Shown in pieces: positions 26,029 through 37,335 of a stretch of 55,144 nt of DNA. The translations under genes were made by a program, and so were the position numbers. How positions within the stretch are numbered: position 1 is the first letter of the stretch; the number at the start of each line of letters is the position of its first letter. Source of the DNA: Acanthamoeba sp. SK_2022b. Its lineage: Eukaryota; Discosea; Longamoebia; Acanthamoebidae. The stretch spans positions 1 through 55,144 of the forward strand of contig JANDJZ010000369.1 of the NCBI GenBank assembly GCA_027943245.1. The letters run 5' to 3'. The notes beneath the pieces are model-generated. The model had not been told where the DNA came from and searched no databases. It worked only from the letters and a program-made list of their open reading frames with translations.

Positions 26029-29000
26029 TCACACAGCACCCGGCAGCGACCTGGGCGAGCGTATCACGGAGCCAGAACCGTGCAGGATGTCGTCAAGACG
26101 TGAGAGGACTTCCTCCATGCATGGCCTCTTGGCCTCATCAGCGTGCCAGCACTTCCTGAGGAGCTTCTTGAACTCGGGCGGAGTGTCGCCAGGCATCTGC
26201 GGCCGCTTGCCCTCGAGCACGTCGAGCGTCACGCCCATGAAGTTGCGCCCCGCGAAGGGCTGCTTACGCGTGAGCACCTCCCACATGATGATGCCGAACG
26301 AGTACACATCGGCCTTCTCCGAGTACTTCTCCCCGCGGATCACCTCCGGTGCCGTCCAACAGGGGGTGCCGCAGCGGGTCATGGTAGCGTTCTCCTCCTT
26401 GATGCGCGCGAAGCCAAAGTCGGCCACCTTCACGTTCCAGCTCTCGTCGACGAGCAGGTTCGACGGCTTAAGGTCTCGATGCACGATCGTCGGGTCGAGC
26501 GTGTGGAGGTAGTTGATGCCGAGGGCGGCTGAGCGCAGCAGTTCGACCCTCCGCGTCCACCCGAGCTTCATGCCGGTATTGCTGAGGATGTCCCTGAGCG
26601 AGCCCTGTTTGACGAACTCGGTCACGATGCATAGGTCGGGAGACTTGATGCAGGCACCGATGAAGAGCACGATGTTGGGGTGGTGCAGCGAAGAGAGGAA
26701 GGCGATCTCGGCGCGGAATTCGAGCATGCGTCGCTCGTCGAGCTTTTGCTTGATGAAGCGTTTGACCGCCACCTCGACGCCCTTCCACAGCGCGTGGTGC
26801 ACGACTCCGTAGGAGCCCATGCCCACTTGCCGCCCGAGAGCGAGCTCCTTGAAATCGACCACCCAGCGCACCATGTTGGCCGACGTGAGGAAGGCGTCCT
26901 CCTTGAACTCCATGCCCTCGCCCACGTGCGCCTGCACCCCGTCGTTGCCCTTCTCTGATCTGCGCGACTTGTCGTAGTTGGAGTTGAACGACGCCGAGAC
27001 GCACGAGTTGGACCCGTCGTCGTTGTCCACGCCACCAAAGAAGCGCGCCTCGAGCCCTCGCACCTTCACCTCGTGCAGCTCCTCTCCTGTAGTCCATGCA
27101 CACTCACGCCCGCGTTAGGGGATCCCTCAAGCCGAGGAGGCGACGACTTACCTGAGGGAGAGTTGGTGACGTCGAAGCGGCCTACGCTCTCGAACCGGAG
27201 CTTCTCCGCTCCTGTGCCTGCGTCGTAGGCCGCCTTGACCGCGGCGTAGGCCGAGCTCGACAGGAGGACCTGCCCGCCGTGCGTCAGCGCCGTGATGCGC
27301 GCCGCGACGTCCACCGCCTCGCCGGAATACTCCACACGGCGCGTGGTCGGGCCGCGCTTGGCCCGAGGCGACCCCACGTGGATGCCCATGCGCACGCGGA
27401 GGCCGCGGAAGATCAGTCGATCGTCGGTGTCGCCCCACTCCTCGCCGGCGCCGGGGTGGGCGAGCAGCCTGCTAGGCCACTCGGCCTGCAGGAGCGCCTG
27501 CTGCACCTCCATGCACCACTCCACGGCGATGGCGGCCTCCTGGAATGTCATGCAGAACGAGCCCTCGCCGCCGTTGTAGTGGTGGCCGCCCCGCCCGATG
27601 AGGGCCTCGTAGCCGCGGTTCTTCCTGAGCAGCGAGCGCAGGATGTCGTTGTGCATAATGGTGGCGTCGCGCATGGCGGCTGGGTCATGCTCCCACAGCG
27701 ATGCGGCGCGCGTGATGTCGGTGAACACTATCGCCACCTCGCCTACCGGCGCCGCAACTCCGCCGTTGATCCCGAATACGCCGGTGGCGACGGCGCGGGC
27801 GGTCCCAGCATGGAGCGATCTGTCAGACGAGGCCGAGGCGGTGTTGCCCGAGGTCGACCCACCGGAGATGGAGACGCCAGACGACGTCGTGGTGATCGAC
27901 GTTCCGCCCATGCTCGTGTGTTCGCCGGCGATGGCCGACAGGCGTGTCATGACCTCGAGAAAGGTGGGCCGGACGGCCGGGTCGGCGTGCCAGCAGCTGG
28001 TCATGAGGTCGCTGTACTCCCCCGGTATCTCCACCTCTTCGCTCATACGCGGCCGCAGGTTGTCTCGGATAACCGCTACAGCCACCGCCGCAGTACTGCA
28101 CCCGCCAAGAGAGGCACAATGCGTTGGTTTGGCGTCAGTCCCCTCAAACACGTCCACGAAAGGCAGACATATGTGTGAGCGCGTGAACGAACCCCATGCC
28201 TGCGAATGGCTGCTCGCGGGTTACGAGCTCCCACATGATGATGCCTGTGGAGAGCTCTCGCATGAGTGCGGTTGTGGTGAGGGGAGGGGGAGGTTTGGAT
28301 ACGCACCAAAGCTGTAGACGTCGGCCAGGGTCAGATCGATGTCGGTGACTTCGTTGAGCACTTCGGGGGCGGTCCAGTGAACCGACCCCTGGGCCTCGCG
28401 CACGGTGGTCTTCTGCATCTCCTCGCGGAACTTGGTGAGACCAAAGTCGCTAACCTTGACGTTCCACTTGTTGTCGAGCAGCAAGTTGAGCGACTTGAGG
28501 TCTCTGTGCACGATGCCAGACGAGTGCAGGAAGTGCATGCCCTTGGCTGCCTGGTACGCCATCTTGTACTTGAGCTCGCCCGGGATGTCAGGCACCAGCT
28601 CGTTGTGGAGCAACTGAGTCGAGCAAAGGAGAGATAGCGGGAGTTGGCAAGAAGAACTTCTCCAGAAGGGTTCGAGAAGCTTACCTCGTAGAGGGAGCCA
28701 AGGGACATGAACTCCATGACGATGCACATCTTGGGGGGCTTGGTGCAAGCGGCCATGAACAACACCACGTTGGGATGTCGCAGGGCCGTCATCATGCGCA
28801 CCTCTTCGGCGAAGTTGCGCTGCATCTCCTTGGTGACCACCTCCGACGCTATCATCTTCACCGCCACCTCTGTACCACGCCATTTCGCCTTGTAGACGCT
28901 CCCGTACCTGGCAGGTAGGGAGTTAGCTCTGCGCAGACACTGATGCCGAAACGGGTATTGGTGCATACCCGCCAGTGCCAAGGTGGTCCTCCATTTCGAG

Positions 29001-32000
29001 CTCGCTGGGCGAGATCTCCCAGTTGTCGGTGTCCCTCTTTTTGGTCATCGCCACAACCACGATGGCCGCCAAAACGAGTAGAACCACTAACAAGAAGAAC
29101 GGTATGCCCGCCCCCAGAGACACGGCGATGGCGATCGTGGTAGACTGGTCGCTCGTTGTCACGCTATCTTGGCCTTCGTATACGTCCCCCCATCAATCGA
29201 GGAATTGCCGTTTGAGCTGGACTGCCGTGCCAGAGACGTGTGCGCGGATGAGTGTACGTACTTTGGCAGTATGGCCCGCTCCAGCCGCTCGTGCACGAGC
29301 ACGCGCCCGAGCGGCACGATCCGTGGTTGGAGCACAAAAACCCATTCTGCACGCACCCGGCGATGGAGCTCACCTGGATCCCCTGGCAGGTCACATTGGT
29401 GAGCTGCGTGAGGATCCGCCTGAGCACGCCCGCTGACTGGCCGGCTGTGGGAACGCCGTTCCGGGTGCCGATGGTCGCCGCCAGGGATGAGCTCTGCGTC
29501 CAATAGAGCCAGTCGACCAGCGCCGTGGCCTTGGCGCAGTTGCTATCATCTATCTGCTGGTGGATGAGCAGGCCGTTGAAGGACGCCATGGGCCACGAAT
29601 TCTCTCCTTCTCCTGTTGCGTTGGTTGTTGGTTTGGTTGGCTGATCATCTTAAGCCAACCAATGAGCGGGGAGCAGCACCCAACAGGAGCACAAAGTCGT
29701 TGGTGCCGGCAAAGTCATTGAGCAGGGAGAGGATGGTGTCCGGGTTGGCCGCGACGACATTGCCTGCCACGTTGATGAGCGAGGCCGGCAGTAGGCTTGG
29801 GTAGGGGTCTATGATGCCGCTCAGCGTGAGCCATATGGCGTAGGGCGTGCTCGCGGCCACCGTGACCTGCAGGCTGGCCGACCCGGCCACCAGACTCACC
29901 CGAGCCGGGGCGATGGTCTGCACCGGATAGGTCACCAGGCCACCGGGGGTAACCTGCAGGCAACTCAGCGGTCAATCACGCCAAGTCTCGAATGACGTGA
30001 GCGGGATGAGCCGCACTTGAGCTGCGAATTCTGGAACGGCTTGGGCCATGGCGCCCGAGCCTACCACGTTGATGGCCGAGAAGATCTGCGGGTCGGTGAT
30101 TCGAGCGAGTCAGCAGCAACGCCTGCCATTCCGCAGCTGACCCTTACAGATGTACCGTGGGAACAACGACAGTGATGGAGTGATTGGGGATGAGAGCGGC
30201 AATGGTCGGGTTGATGGCCAATATCCTCGGGTCTCGCCAGTTCGAGATGTTGCCCAGGTAAATGGAGGCCAGGACCTCCATGCTAAGCACCAACGGATCC
30301 GAGTAGAGAAGCTCTGGTATCTGCGCGTGACAAGTTGAGCGAGCAACCTTTGCTGGGCTTGGAAGAGCGGAAGAGCGGCGTGAACAACTGTACATTATAA
30401 GAGGGCAGGCATGCTTGGCCCAAGAGGGGCACCAGCTGCACGTTGGGCATCTGCGCCCACTGCGCATCTGATGGCTCATAGCTCACAGCTCCAAAATCGA
30501 TCGTGCCTGCGTGGTGGAAATGGAAGAGGCTGGTGAGCTGGCCAGCGCCAGAAGGCGGCGAGGTAAGGTTGCGCGAACCGGCGATCATCTGGGCGATGGC
30601 GGTCGGCGAGTCGGAGACGTAGTACTTCTCTACGAAAGAGCTGGAGGTGTAGGCGGCAGACCAGTCGTCCACCGCGCGGATCGTGCCGCCCATGCCGATG
30701 ATGTAAGCAGTGGTGAGGGCAGTTTGGTTGTTGCACTTAACCGTGCCGAAAGAGTTGATGAGCTCCCTCTTGTAGACGATGGTAAGAGCGCCCCAACCCA
30801 GCCCATTGATGGTTGTGCCCGCACGGTCGTTGGTTTGTGCCCAGCTCAGGAAGCGCATGAGACCCTCAGTCGGTCCGCAGTCCTTGGCCTGCTTGGCTTG
30901 CATGGTGGTGAGGAAGACCGTGTAGGCCAGTGGCCACGTTGCAGTGCCGCCCCCGTTGGAGATATCGCTGTTCAGGTTGGCTGTACAGGAGCGAGAAAAG
31001 GTGAGATGTCATGAGGCTGTGCCACGTCCGCTGAAGCCTACCTTTGATGGAGGAGCCGAAGTCGGCCATGGCTGATTGGATCGAGGCTGCGGAAGGCGCC
31101 ACGATGCGACCCGCTGCGTTTTTCATGCGGGCGCAGGAGGAGCCAGCAGCCAGAGCTGACCCGTAGTCAGCATAGGTCATGCTGTAGGCGGTGGCCTAGG
31201 TATTCAAGGTGAGTTGGGCACCTAATTATGCACAGGAGGAAGCTGCGTGGCTACCTTGACCGTGGCCAGACGCGCGTCGGTGCCAGAAACAGTCACGGAC
31301 CCCGCAGGGACCATGCCAGAAAGCGAACCAGCCGATGCGAACGCTGAGGCAAACGAGGCGGATACAGCCGAGAGGGCTCGGCTCAACACATGACTCATCT
31401 CCACGTTGCTCGGGGCAGCTGAGACTACGAGCGTGATGTTGGCGGCGGGGAGGGTCACGTTGGGGTTGAGGGTTTGGAGATCGGTGTGGTCCCAGGTGGC
31501 AATTATGCCCATCCATATCTTGGCTAGCACGTCACCGTTTACCACCTGCAACGTTGTGGTGAGCCAGTTCACCCGTAGGAGCCAAATGACTTGTGCCGAC
31601 AGTACCAGCGCAGAGACGTTGATGCCCGGAAGATTGATGGCCATGACCAGAGCGGACCCCGCCACAGGTACCTGTAGCGCCAAGGCCGGAATTATGGTTG
31701 AGTCGATGGGGCCATCGGTAATGAGATAGGCTACCGCCCCGCTCGATACTCGAGCGAGAGAGGCTGTCGTATTGTCGGCGGCGTTGTAGTTAATGACGAA
31801 GTTCTCGGTGTTGTAGGAGTAGCCCACGCTCCACGAGGTGAATAAATTTTTATGTACGCTGCCCACTCCGTTCACCACCACCGCACCTTTGGGGGGCGGA
31901 GGCGGGAGGACGAGACGTGTAAGCTTCCAGGGAGGGAGGTGCCTTCCTCTCCGGAGCAACTATCAGACGTACCTTGCGTTTGGAGAACAAACCAGCAGCA

Positions 32001-32054
32001 GAAGAGGGTGAAGAAGGCCCAGTTGGGCAGGGAGATCAAGCGGGCAGCCATCAT
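26029..32054 (-). CDS. PstS-like / EGF / kinase-cyclase-kinase transmembrane receptor, copy 1
   Basis: This is a multi-exon type I receptor. A signal peptide ([20 protein letters not shown]) is followed by two tandem PstS-like substrate-binding regions ([20 protein letters not shown] and [20 protein letters not shown]), then an EGF-like module ([18 protein letters not shown]) and one membrane span ([20 protein letters not shown], about 29040-29110). Kinase 1 is TKL-like, with [16 protein letters not shown] and DFGLTKF. A class III cyclase-like domain starts [17 protein letters not shown] (about 27690-27745). Kinase 2 is also TKL-like, with [18 protein letters not shown] and DFGFARI, and the protein ends [10 protein letters not shown]. 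Both kinases keep the Lys, HRD and DFG residues. In the cyclase the second metal Asp region reads GGEGSF, and the usual VNxAAR reads VDVAAR, so cyclase activity is doubtful. The ligand is unknown. Confidence 0.82.
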
Positions 32055-32238
32055 CGGCAGCGGTGGTCGCGTTGTGGTGTGTCAAGACAAACACCGGGGA
32101 AGCCAAGAACCTTGCGGGGGTATCCTTAGAGATACCCCTGTTGTTTCGGTTCAGCCAGCTGATGCCAAGACCTTATATGCAAAAAAGGTAAGTTGCCAAG
32201 GGTGTTCTGCTTGCTCTGATCCTGCGAGAAAAAGATAG

Positions 32239-32308
32239 GGCGCTGCCCGGAATCGAACCGGGGCCCCCTGCACCCAAAGCAGGAATTCTACCTCTTAACT
32301 ACAGCGCC
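32239..32308 (-). tRNA. tRNA-Pro (anticodon TGG)
   Basis: On the minus strand the 7-bp acceptor pairs GGCGCTG with CAGCGCC. The anticodon arm is CCTGC-TTTGGGT-GCAGG with anticodon TGG, and the T arm is CCCGG-TTCGATT-CCGGG (B box). The D stem is short and weak, as in other eukaryotic tRNA-Pro genes. A TTTTT Pol III terminator follows a few bases after the 3' end (complement of 32229-32233). It has no intron and no encoded CCA. Confidence 0.9.
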
Positions 32309-32445
32309 TTGCTACCTTCCTGAGGCGAAATTATCGCCATCCGCGAGAGCCTCTTCGTGCTGCTAGCGTTACGTTGCGTTCCTCATTGTGCCGAATGTGT
32401 CTGAGGACGTAAGGAAAAAGCAGTTTGAAGTTAATTGGCTTGGGT

Positions 32446-33860
32446 TCATGTGAGGCTGGAACGGACGGCGAGTATTGAGCCGCCGGCAACGGGTCCGTGA
32501 TTCTCAGCGTGAAGCGTGATGGGTCGCCCCACGGGCACATGTAGCGTTGAGAGGGTGCGAGACAGCCGCAACCGCAGCTGCAATCGATCTCCCTGTTTGA
32601 TGGTGTTATGAACTTGACTTGGATCCTGCCAGATGCCATCCACGTAGACTGCCGTGATCTCCTCAAGCCTGTGGCCACCGCACCGAATGTCAATTCAAGG
32701 GCTGTCAAAGGGCCTTGGCAATCACTGTATGCAGTTGTAGCACAGTCTTACGTGCAGCCGGACCAGACGTCATCGCAGTGAAGCACAGCGTCCAATCCCC
32801 TCTTGAGCTTGTCGTGTTGCCACACAGATACTTCGATGATAGCGTGGCTCACCTCTTGCGGCTGTACAAGACGATCACTCGGTGACTACAGACTCTTCAC
32901 ACCACACGCAACGCAACAAAACAAGCCTGTACCACACGAGAGCTGAGCGCTATAGGGGAGGTGCCTCGAGAGCGTGAGGCGCTTGGTCTGGTCTCATGGG
33001 TGAACGATAGAAGCACGATATCCCCAGGAATCGCTCGTGACCTGGTGTGTTCCAGGGCCGCAGTGAGACAAGAGAGCGTGCGCCAAGACGTGCATGCGCA
33101 GGGCGGCATGAACCTTTCTTGAGACGCGCCGTCTGCAATCCCGGTGATGGTCACCAGCTGATACTGGGACTGTGGGTTGGGTCGGCGCTCAACGAGATGC
33201 AACTGGCACCCCTTCTTCACGACGCCCGTGCGAACGAAGCCAACAACAGACTTGCCTGCACCGCCAAGCAAGTCAGCAGCAAAACAGCAACACGTGGCAA
33301 CCAATAACCATGGTTGGGGTTTGGGGCAAACCGACCGTCGTTGCCAAGGGCCAGGACAGATACGCCACATGGCTCAAAGAGCGCGGACTCGTTGCATTGT
33401 CCTTCGGTGTCTCCCGTCTGCTCCACGGCTTCCAGCAATGTAGGGCCTACATACCAGGCTAGTAACACAAACATAAAAAAAAGTGTTTAAAAATGGTTTA
33501 CGTTGCAAATAAATATTGCAAAAAATGAAAATAAAATGGGGCATGTACGAAAGCGAAGTGAGCGTGCACTGATGTTGTCACCATCTACGGCAGAGATGGG
33601 CATGATCAAGAGGTCCCCATCGAACTGCATCCGACGCCTTGCCAGCCTGCGACGCACAGTGAGACATGAGCGAGGGTCTGCAAACTAGAGCGGAGAGGCT
33701 GCACATGTACAGGACAATTTCAGTGGAGACTTCGTCCCACCGAGGCCGAGGCGCTGACAAAGTCTCGCACTTGTTGACGGCCACGATCACCCTCCGCACC
33801 CCTGCATTTATGGCGAGTCGCAGGTGTTCTCGCGTCTGTCCGCTTCGACTCACACCAGCC

Positions 33861-33917
<57 letters not shown>

Positions 33918-34964
33918 CGACTAATAAGAGAGGGCAATGCGCGTGTGCGAGTGAAAAAAGTGGGGCATTGCCGATACCTCGAACTGGCCGGGCGCAGCGC
34001 TCACAACCAGAACCGCACAGTTGGACAGCGCCAGACCCTAAAAAATAAAATAAAAGTAGGATAAGGCTACGGCCACGCATGGGTGGAGGTTGCGGTGTCC
34101 GTGTGCTCACCCAAGCAAAGTCGGCCGAAGTAGAACGAAAGCCCGAACAACAGAAGATCGAGAGTTGGCTCCGCGAGGCCTCGAGCTGCACCAGCCGGCT
34201 GACAACTGTGCGAGCCGATATGAGGAAGTCCATAAGTGAGAGAAGCGGAGACGCAAACGCTCACGGGCGCACGCGTACTGGAATCGGAAGAGCGGACTTG
34301 CTCGTGGAAGGCGTTGGGAATCTCGCCGCGCAACTGCGCGTACAGAGAGTTTGGATGCCTGCCGTAGGAGATGCATCGCTGCCGTGCGCTGCTCATCTCT
34401 GTGTTGTTTGGCGAGCCAAACGACGCGTCGATCAGAGCAACGCTGTTGTACAGGCGAGCCACGCAGATCTCGTCGGATTGGAGAAGGCACGCGTACGGCC
34501 TCTAGAGACAGCCCCCAGCTGCACCATGAGCTGCCCGAGGACCGAGGACTTGCCGCAGTCCACGTGGCCAACGATGGACAGCCGCACATGCGGCTTTTGG
34601 TGGGAGAGCGCGTGCGCGAACCACCTCCGCTTCCACAACAGCTCTGGAGGGGCGGATGGTGCTGCGTCTGCAGGTTCTGGCTGGCAATTCAAGAATTTTT
34701 TACAAAATTATTAAATAATTAAAATCATTTAAATTAAAATGAATAAAACGGTACCTGCATAGCGGGGGAGCGAAGACAGAGGGTGCGCCACAGCGAAGCG
34801 TCGGTGGCCAGGCGGCTGGCCGAATGGCAAGTCATGCCGAAGCGTACGACGTCGCCGCCGTCAGCCCAGGACAGTACGCCGATCCACACCTGCGTGAATG
34901 CATTTAGACTGTTTATCGCTTCAAGAAGGTCGGGCATCTGTACCTCTGGCGGCAACTCTTCCAT
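32446..34964 (-). CDS. F-box / EF1A-like fusion with degenerate GTPase motifs
   Basis: Exon 1 encodes an F-box-like helix set (VWIGVLSWADGGDVVRFGMT, then ATDASLWRTLCLR). It joins in phase (ATGCAG|CCAGAA) to a translational-GTPase-like protein. The P-loop SIVGHVDCGKSSVLGQLMV is intact. Later segments align with EF1A without gaps: SNCAVLVVSAAPGQFE, GVSRSGQTREHLRLAINAGV, VIVAVNKCETL, MPISAVDGDNIS, WYVGPTLLEAVEQ, SVVGFVRTGVVKKG and a C-terminal beta-barrel (QEVSHAIIEVSVWQ, VPVGRPITLHAENH). The G3 element expected as DAPGH reads CCSGF, and NKMD reads NKCE, so GTP hydrolysis is unlikely. It ends SILAVRSSLT. Exon limits between the P-loop and G3 are uncertain. The start codon is 108 bp from that of KAT14. 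Confidence 0.68.
33863..33916. repeat. (CA)n microsatellite abutting a splice acceptor
   Basis: This reads GT on the coding strand of the F-box/EF1A-like gene and ends three nucleotides before the exon encoding AGVSRSGQTREHL. Confidence 0.95.
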
Positions 34965-35072
34965 CGGGCTGTTGTGCTCCTAGTTCCTCAATCTTAAAAA
35001 TTGAAATACCTATTTCTCTGAGCGAGTTGTGAGAAATAAAAAGGTCTCTTTCTTCCTTTACAAGAGGTGAAG
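34965..35072. promoter_or_regulatory. 108-bp bidirectional promoter
   Basis: Only 108 bp separate the start codons of the divergent F-box/EF1A-like and KAT14 genes, so the two promoters must overlap. The KAT14 leader holds the pyrimidine stretch CTCTTTCTTCCTTTAC. Confidence 0.55.
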
Positions 35073-35720
35073 ATGAAGCGCAAGGCCTCTGAATTGCACG
35101 AGGGCGCCACAGAGGCACTCTCGGCACTTCCGCCAACGCCGGCAGTCCCAGCATCAACGCTGCCACCGCCCTCCGCAGCAGTTGCGGTCAAAAAGGAAGG
35201 GAACGATGAACCGAATACAGGCCTCACCCGAGTGCCGCGCAAGAAGGGCCCTAAGCCAAAGCGCATCAGGCGTATCATCCTCAAACCTCTGACCGAAGAC
35301 GAGGAGGACTCCCTGCTCGACAATCTCAACGCTTCTATCCAGGAACGGCACCACAACGACGACCCCATCCTTGCTCGCATGCGACGCAAGCTGGCCCTAC
35401 GACAAGTAGCACCTCCATCTTTATAGTTATATTCATTTTATTGAAGTAAATAATTACATTTATATTTATATTTATTCTAAATCGTTACTCTACTTCAAGG
35501 CGAAGCGAGAGAAGGACATGCGACCGTGGGACCTCGATATGCTGTTGAACAATCTGCTGGCGCAGAAGCGCAAGCAGCACTACTTTGACTGCACCAGCGA
35601 CATTCCCGTCCGCAGGGAGCCCGAGTACAAGAAGAAGCTACGGAGTACGTACGCCAATGCTCCTTCTCGTGTCTACACGACATCCTGCCTTGGCTGCTCT
35701 GACACGGCCAAACGCAACGT

Positions 35721-35782
<62 letters not shown>

Positions 35783-37205
35783 GAAGAGGGAAAACGAGGC
35801 GTTAGGAAGCCACGACGGCGATGGTAGGATCTGCCCATCCCCGTCTTGCGACCATTCACTCAACCCATCCATCCACCACCCACTCGCTTCTTTGCAGGCG
35901 CGATGAAGATCGAGGGGGGCGGACAGATGGCCGTGGATGGCGGCCACCCGCCAGGCGCGCCCGAGTCCAGGGAGCCATCGACGCCCGCCGCTCGCCAGCG
36001 TCGGGACGTGGTCTACTTCAGGGAGCGCCTCATGGGGTAAGCAGCCGGGCTCCCGCCCGCCCGTCCACCCACCCTTGTTGCCGCCGTCTACTCACGCTCT
36101 CTCCCTCCCACCGACACCACTGGCCACCTCCACCTCCACTCCACCATCGCCATCAGCGAGAACGTGTTCCGCAAGATCGTGAGCCCGTACACGGCTCGCC
36201 CGCTGCTGCCCTACATCCGACGCGACTTTGAGAGCCGAACGCCCAAGGCACCTCCAATCGCACACGTTTGTCGCGTGTGGCTGCCCCCCCCCACATCGGT
36301 CGCGTGCCTCTGACGCTGCGTGCATCGTGCGTGTGGGTGCAGTTGCGACTACTCGAGGAGCTGATGGTGGCGCATCGCAAGCGCATCTGCCGACCGGACG
36401 CGAGCAAGTGGTACACACGAGACATGATCAACACTGTCCGAGTACACCCCCCCCCGCTCCTCGCGCTTGCCTCTCCGCACACGCTCACCTTTTGGTGTCT
36501 TGGCCTCTTGTGTCGCGTGTCGCTAAAGGCGTCGGCCACGGCGGCCCCGTCAATCGACTACACCTACTTCAAGCCGGCGCTCATAGGGCGCGTGAACCGT
36601 CTCCTTAGTGAAGAATTCTGGCCAGGAATCGATGGTTCGTCATCCCTCCCATTCTCTATGCTTCTCCTCCTTCGCCTGACGTTGTGACTTGGGCTGGTAT
36701 TGCACAGTTAGCGAATGTACGGAATACCCAGACTTCACGGTGGTGGCCCTGTACAAATCGATGGTCGTGGGCGCCGCCTTCATGACACCCGAAGAGGTAT
36801 CCCGTGTTGTGCGTGTGCGTGCGTGTGCGTGTGGCCGCAGTTACCTGACGGTATCGCGCAGGCCTACGTGACATACATCGCCGTCCACCCTGAATGGCGC
36901 GGGGCAGGCATTGCGACGTTCATGATGTACCACCTCATACAGGTCTTCCCGCCCCACCCTCCCCCCGCTGGGCCGAGCGAAGCGGCTCACTGTGGGTTCG
37001 CGGGGTGGTGGGCTATGTGTCTGTTGTGTAGACATGCCCGGGGAAAGACGTGCTGCTGCACGTGTCGGCGACCAACGATGCGGTGATCCTGTACCAGAAG
37101 CTGGGCTTCAAGCCGGAAGAGTTCCTCGTGGACTTCTACAAGAAGTACTACCCCGACGACAGCCCCATCTGCAAGCACGCCTTCCTCATGCGCCTCCGAC
37201 GATGA
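35073..37205 (+). CDS. KAT14: histone acetyltransferase KAT14 (ATAC2/CSRP2BP)
   Basis: KAT14 is a GNAT-fold subunit of the ATAC coactivator complex in animals. Exon 1 (35073-35405) starts MKRKASELHEG and contains a basic patch (VPRKKGPKPKRIRRI). The second exon has MRPWDLDMLLNNLLAQKRK. The C-terminal acetyltransferase region closely matches the animal protein: VSECTEYPDFTVVALYKSM, AYVTYIAVHPEWRGAGIATF (the acetyl-CoA loop GAGIA), MMYHLIQ, GKDVLLHVSATNDAVILYQK, LGFKPEEFLVDFYKKYYP and CKHAFLMRLRR at the end. The middle segment (VVYFRERLMG, ENVFRKIVSPYTARPLLPYI) is also conserved. The protein is about 430 residues, shorter than the human one. The intron at about 35.7 kb holds a CA repeat touching its acceptor. 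Confidence 0.88.
35722..35780. repeat. (CA)n microsatellite forming the end of a KAT14 intron
   Basis: About 29 CA copies run straight into the acceptor ...CACACAG before the exon beginning TGAAGAGGG, leaving no polypyrimidine tract. Confidence 0.95.
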
Positions 37206-37335
37206 GACGATGGCCAAAACAAAACCCAAAAAATAAATAAAATCAATTATAAAACAGCAAAAAAAAATAATAAATAATAATCATAACATCAACCTCGAAC
37301 GGGAACGCTCGCGCCGGCGTCTTCTGCTCGCGCTC

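Noticed and set aside
26029..27069. separate single-kinase gene
   Set aside because: The frame continues upstream through a short intron into the cyclase domain, and copy 2 shows the same order in one long exon, so this is the C-terminal part of the receptor.
32331..32708. 125-residue minus ORF over the end of the F-box/EF1A-like gene
   Set aside because: It is a different frame from the one whose exons align with the EF1A C-terminal barrel.
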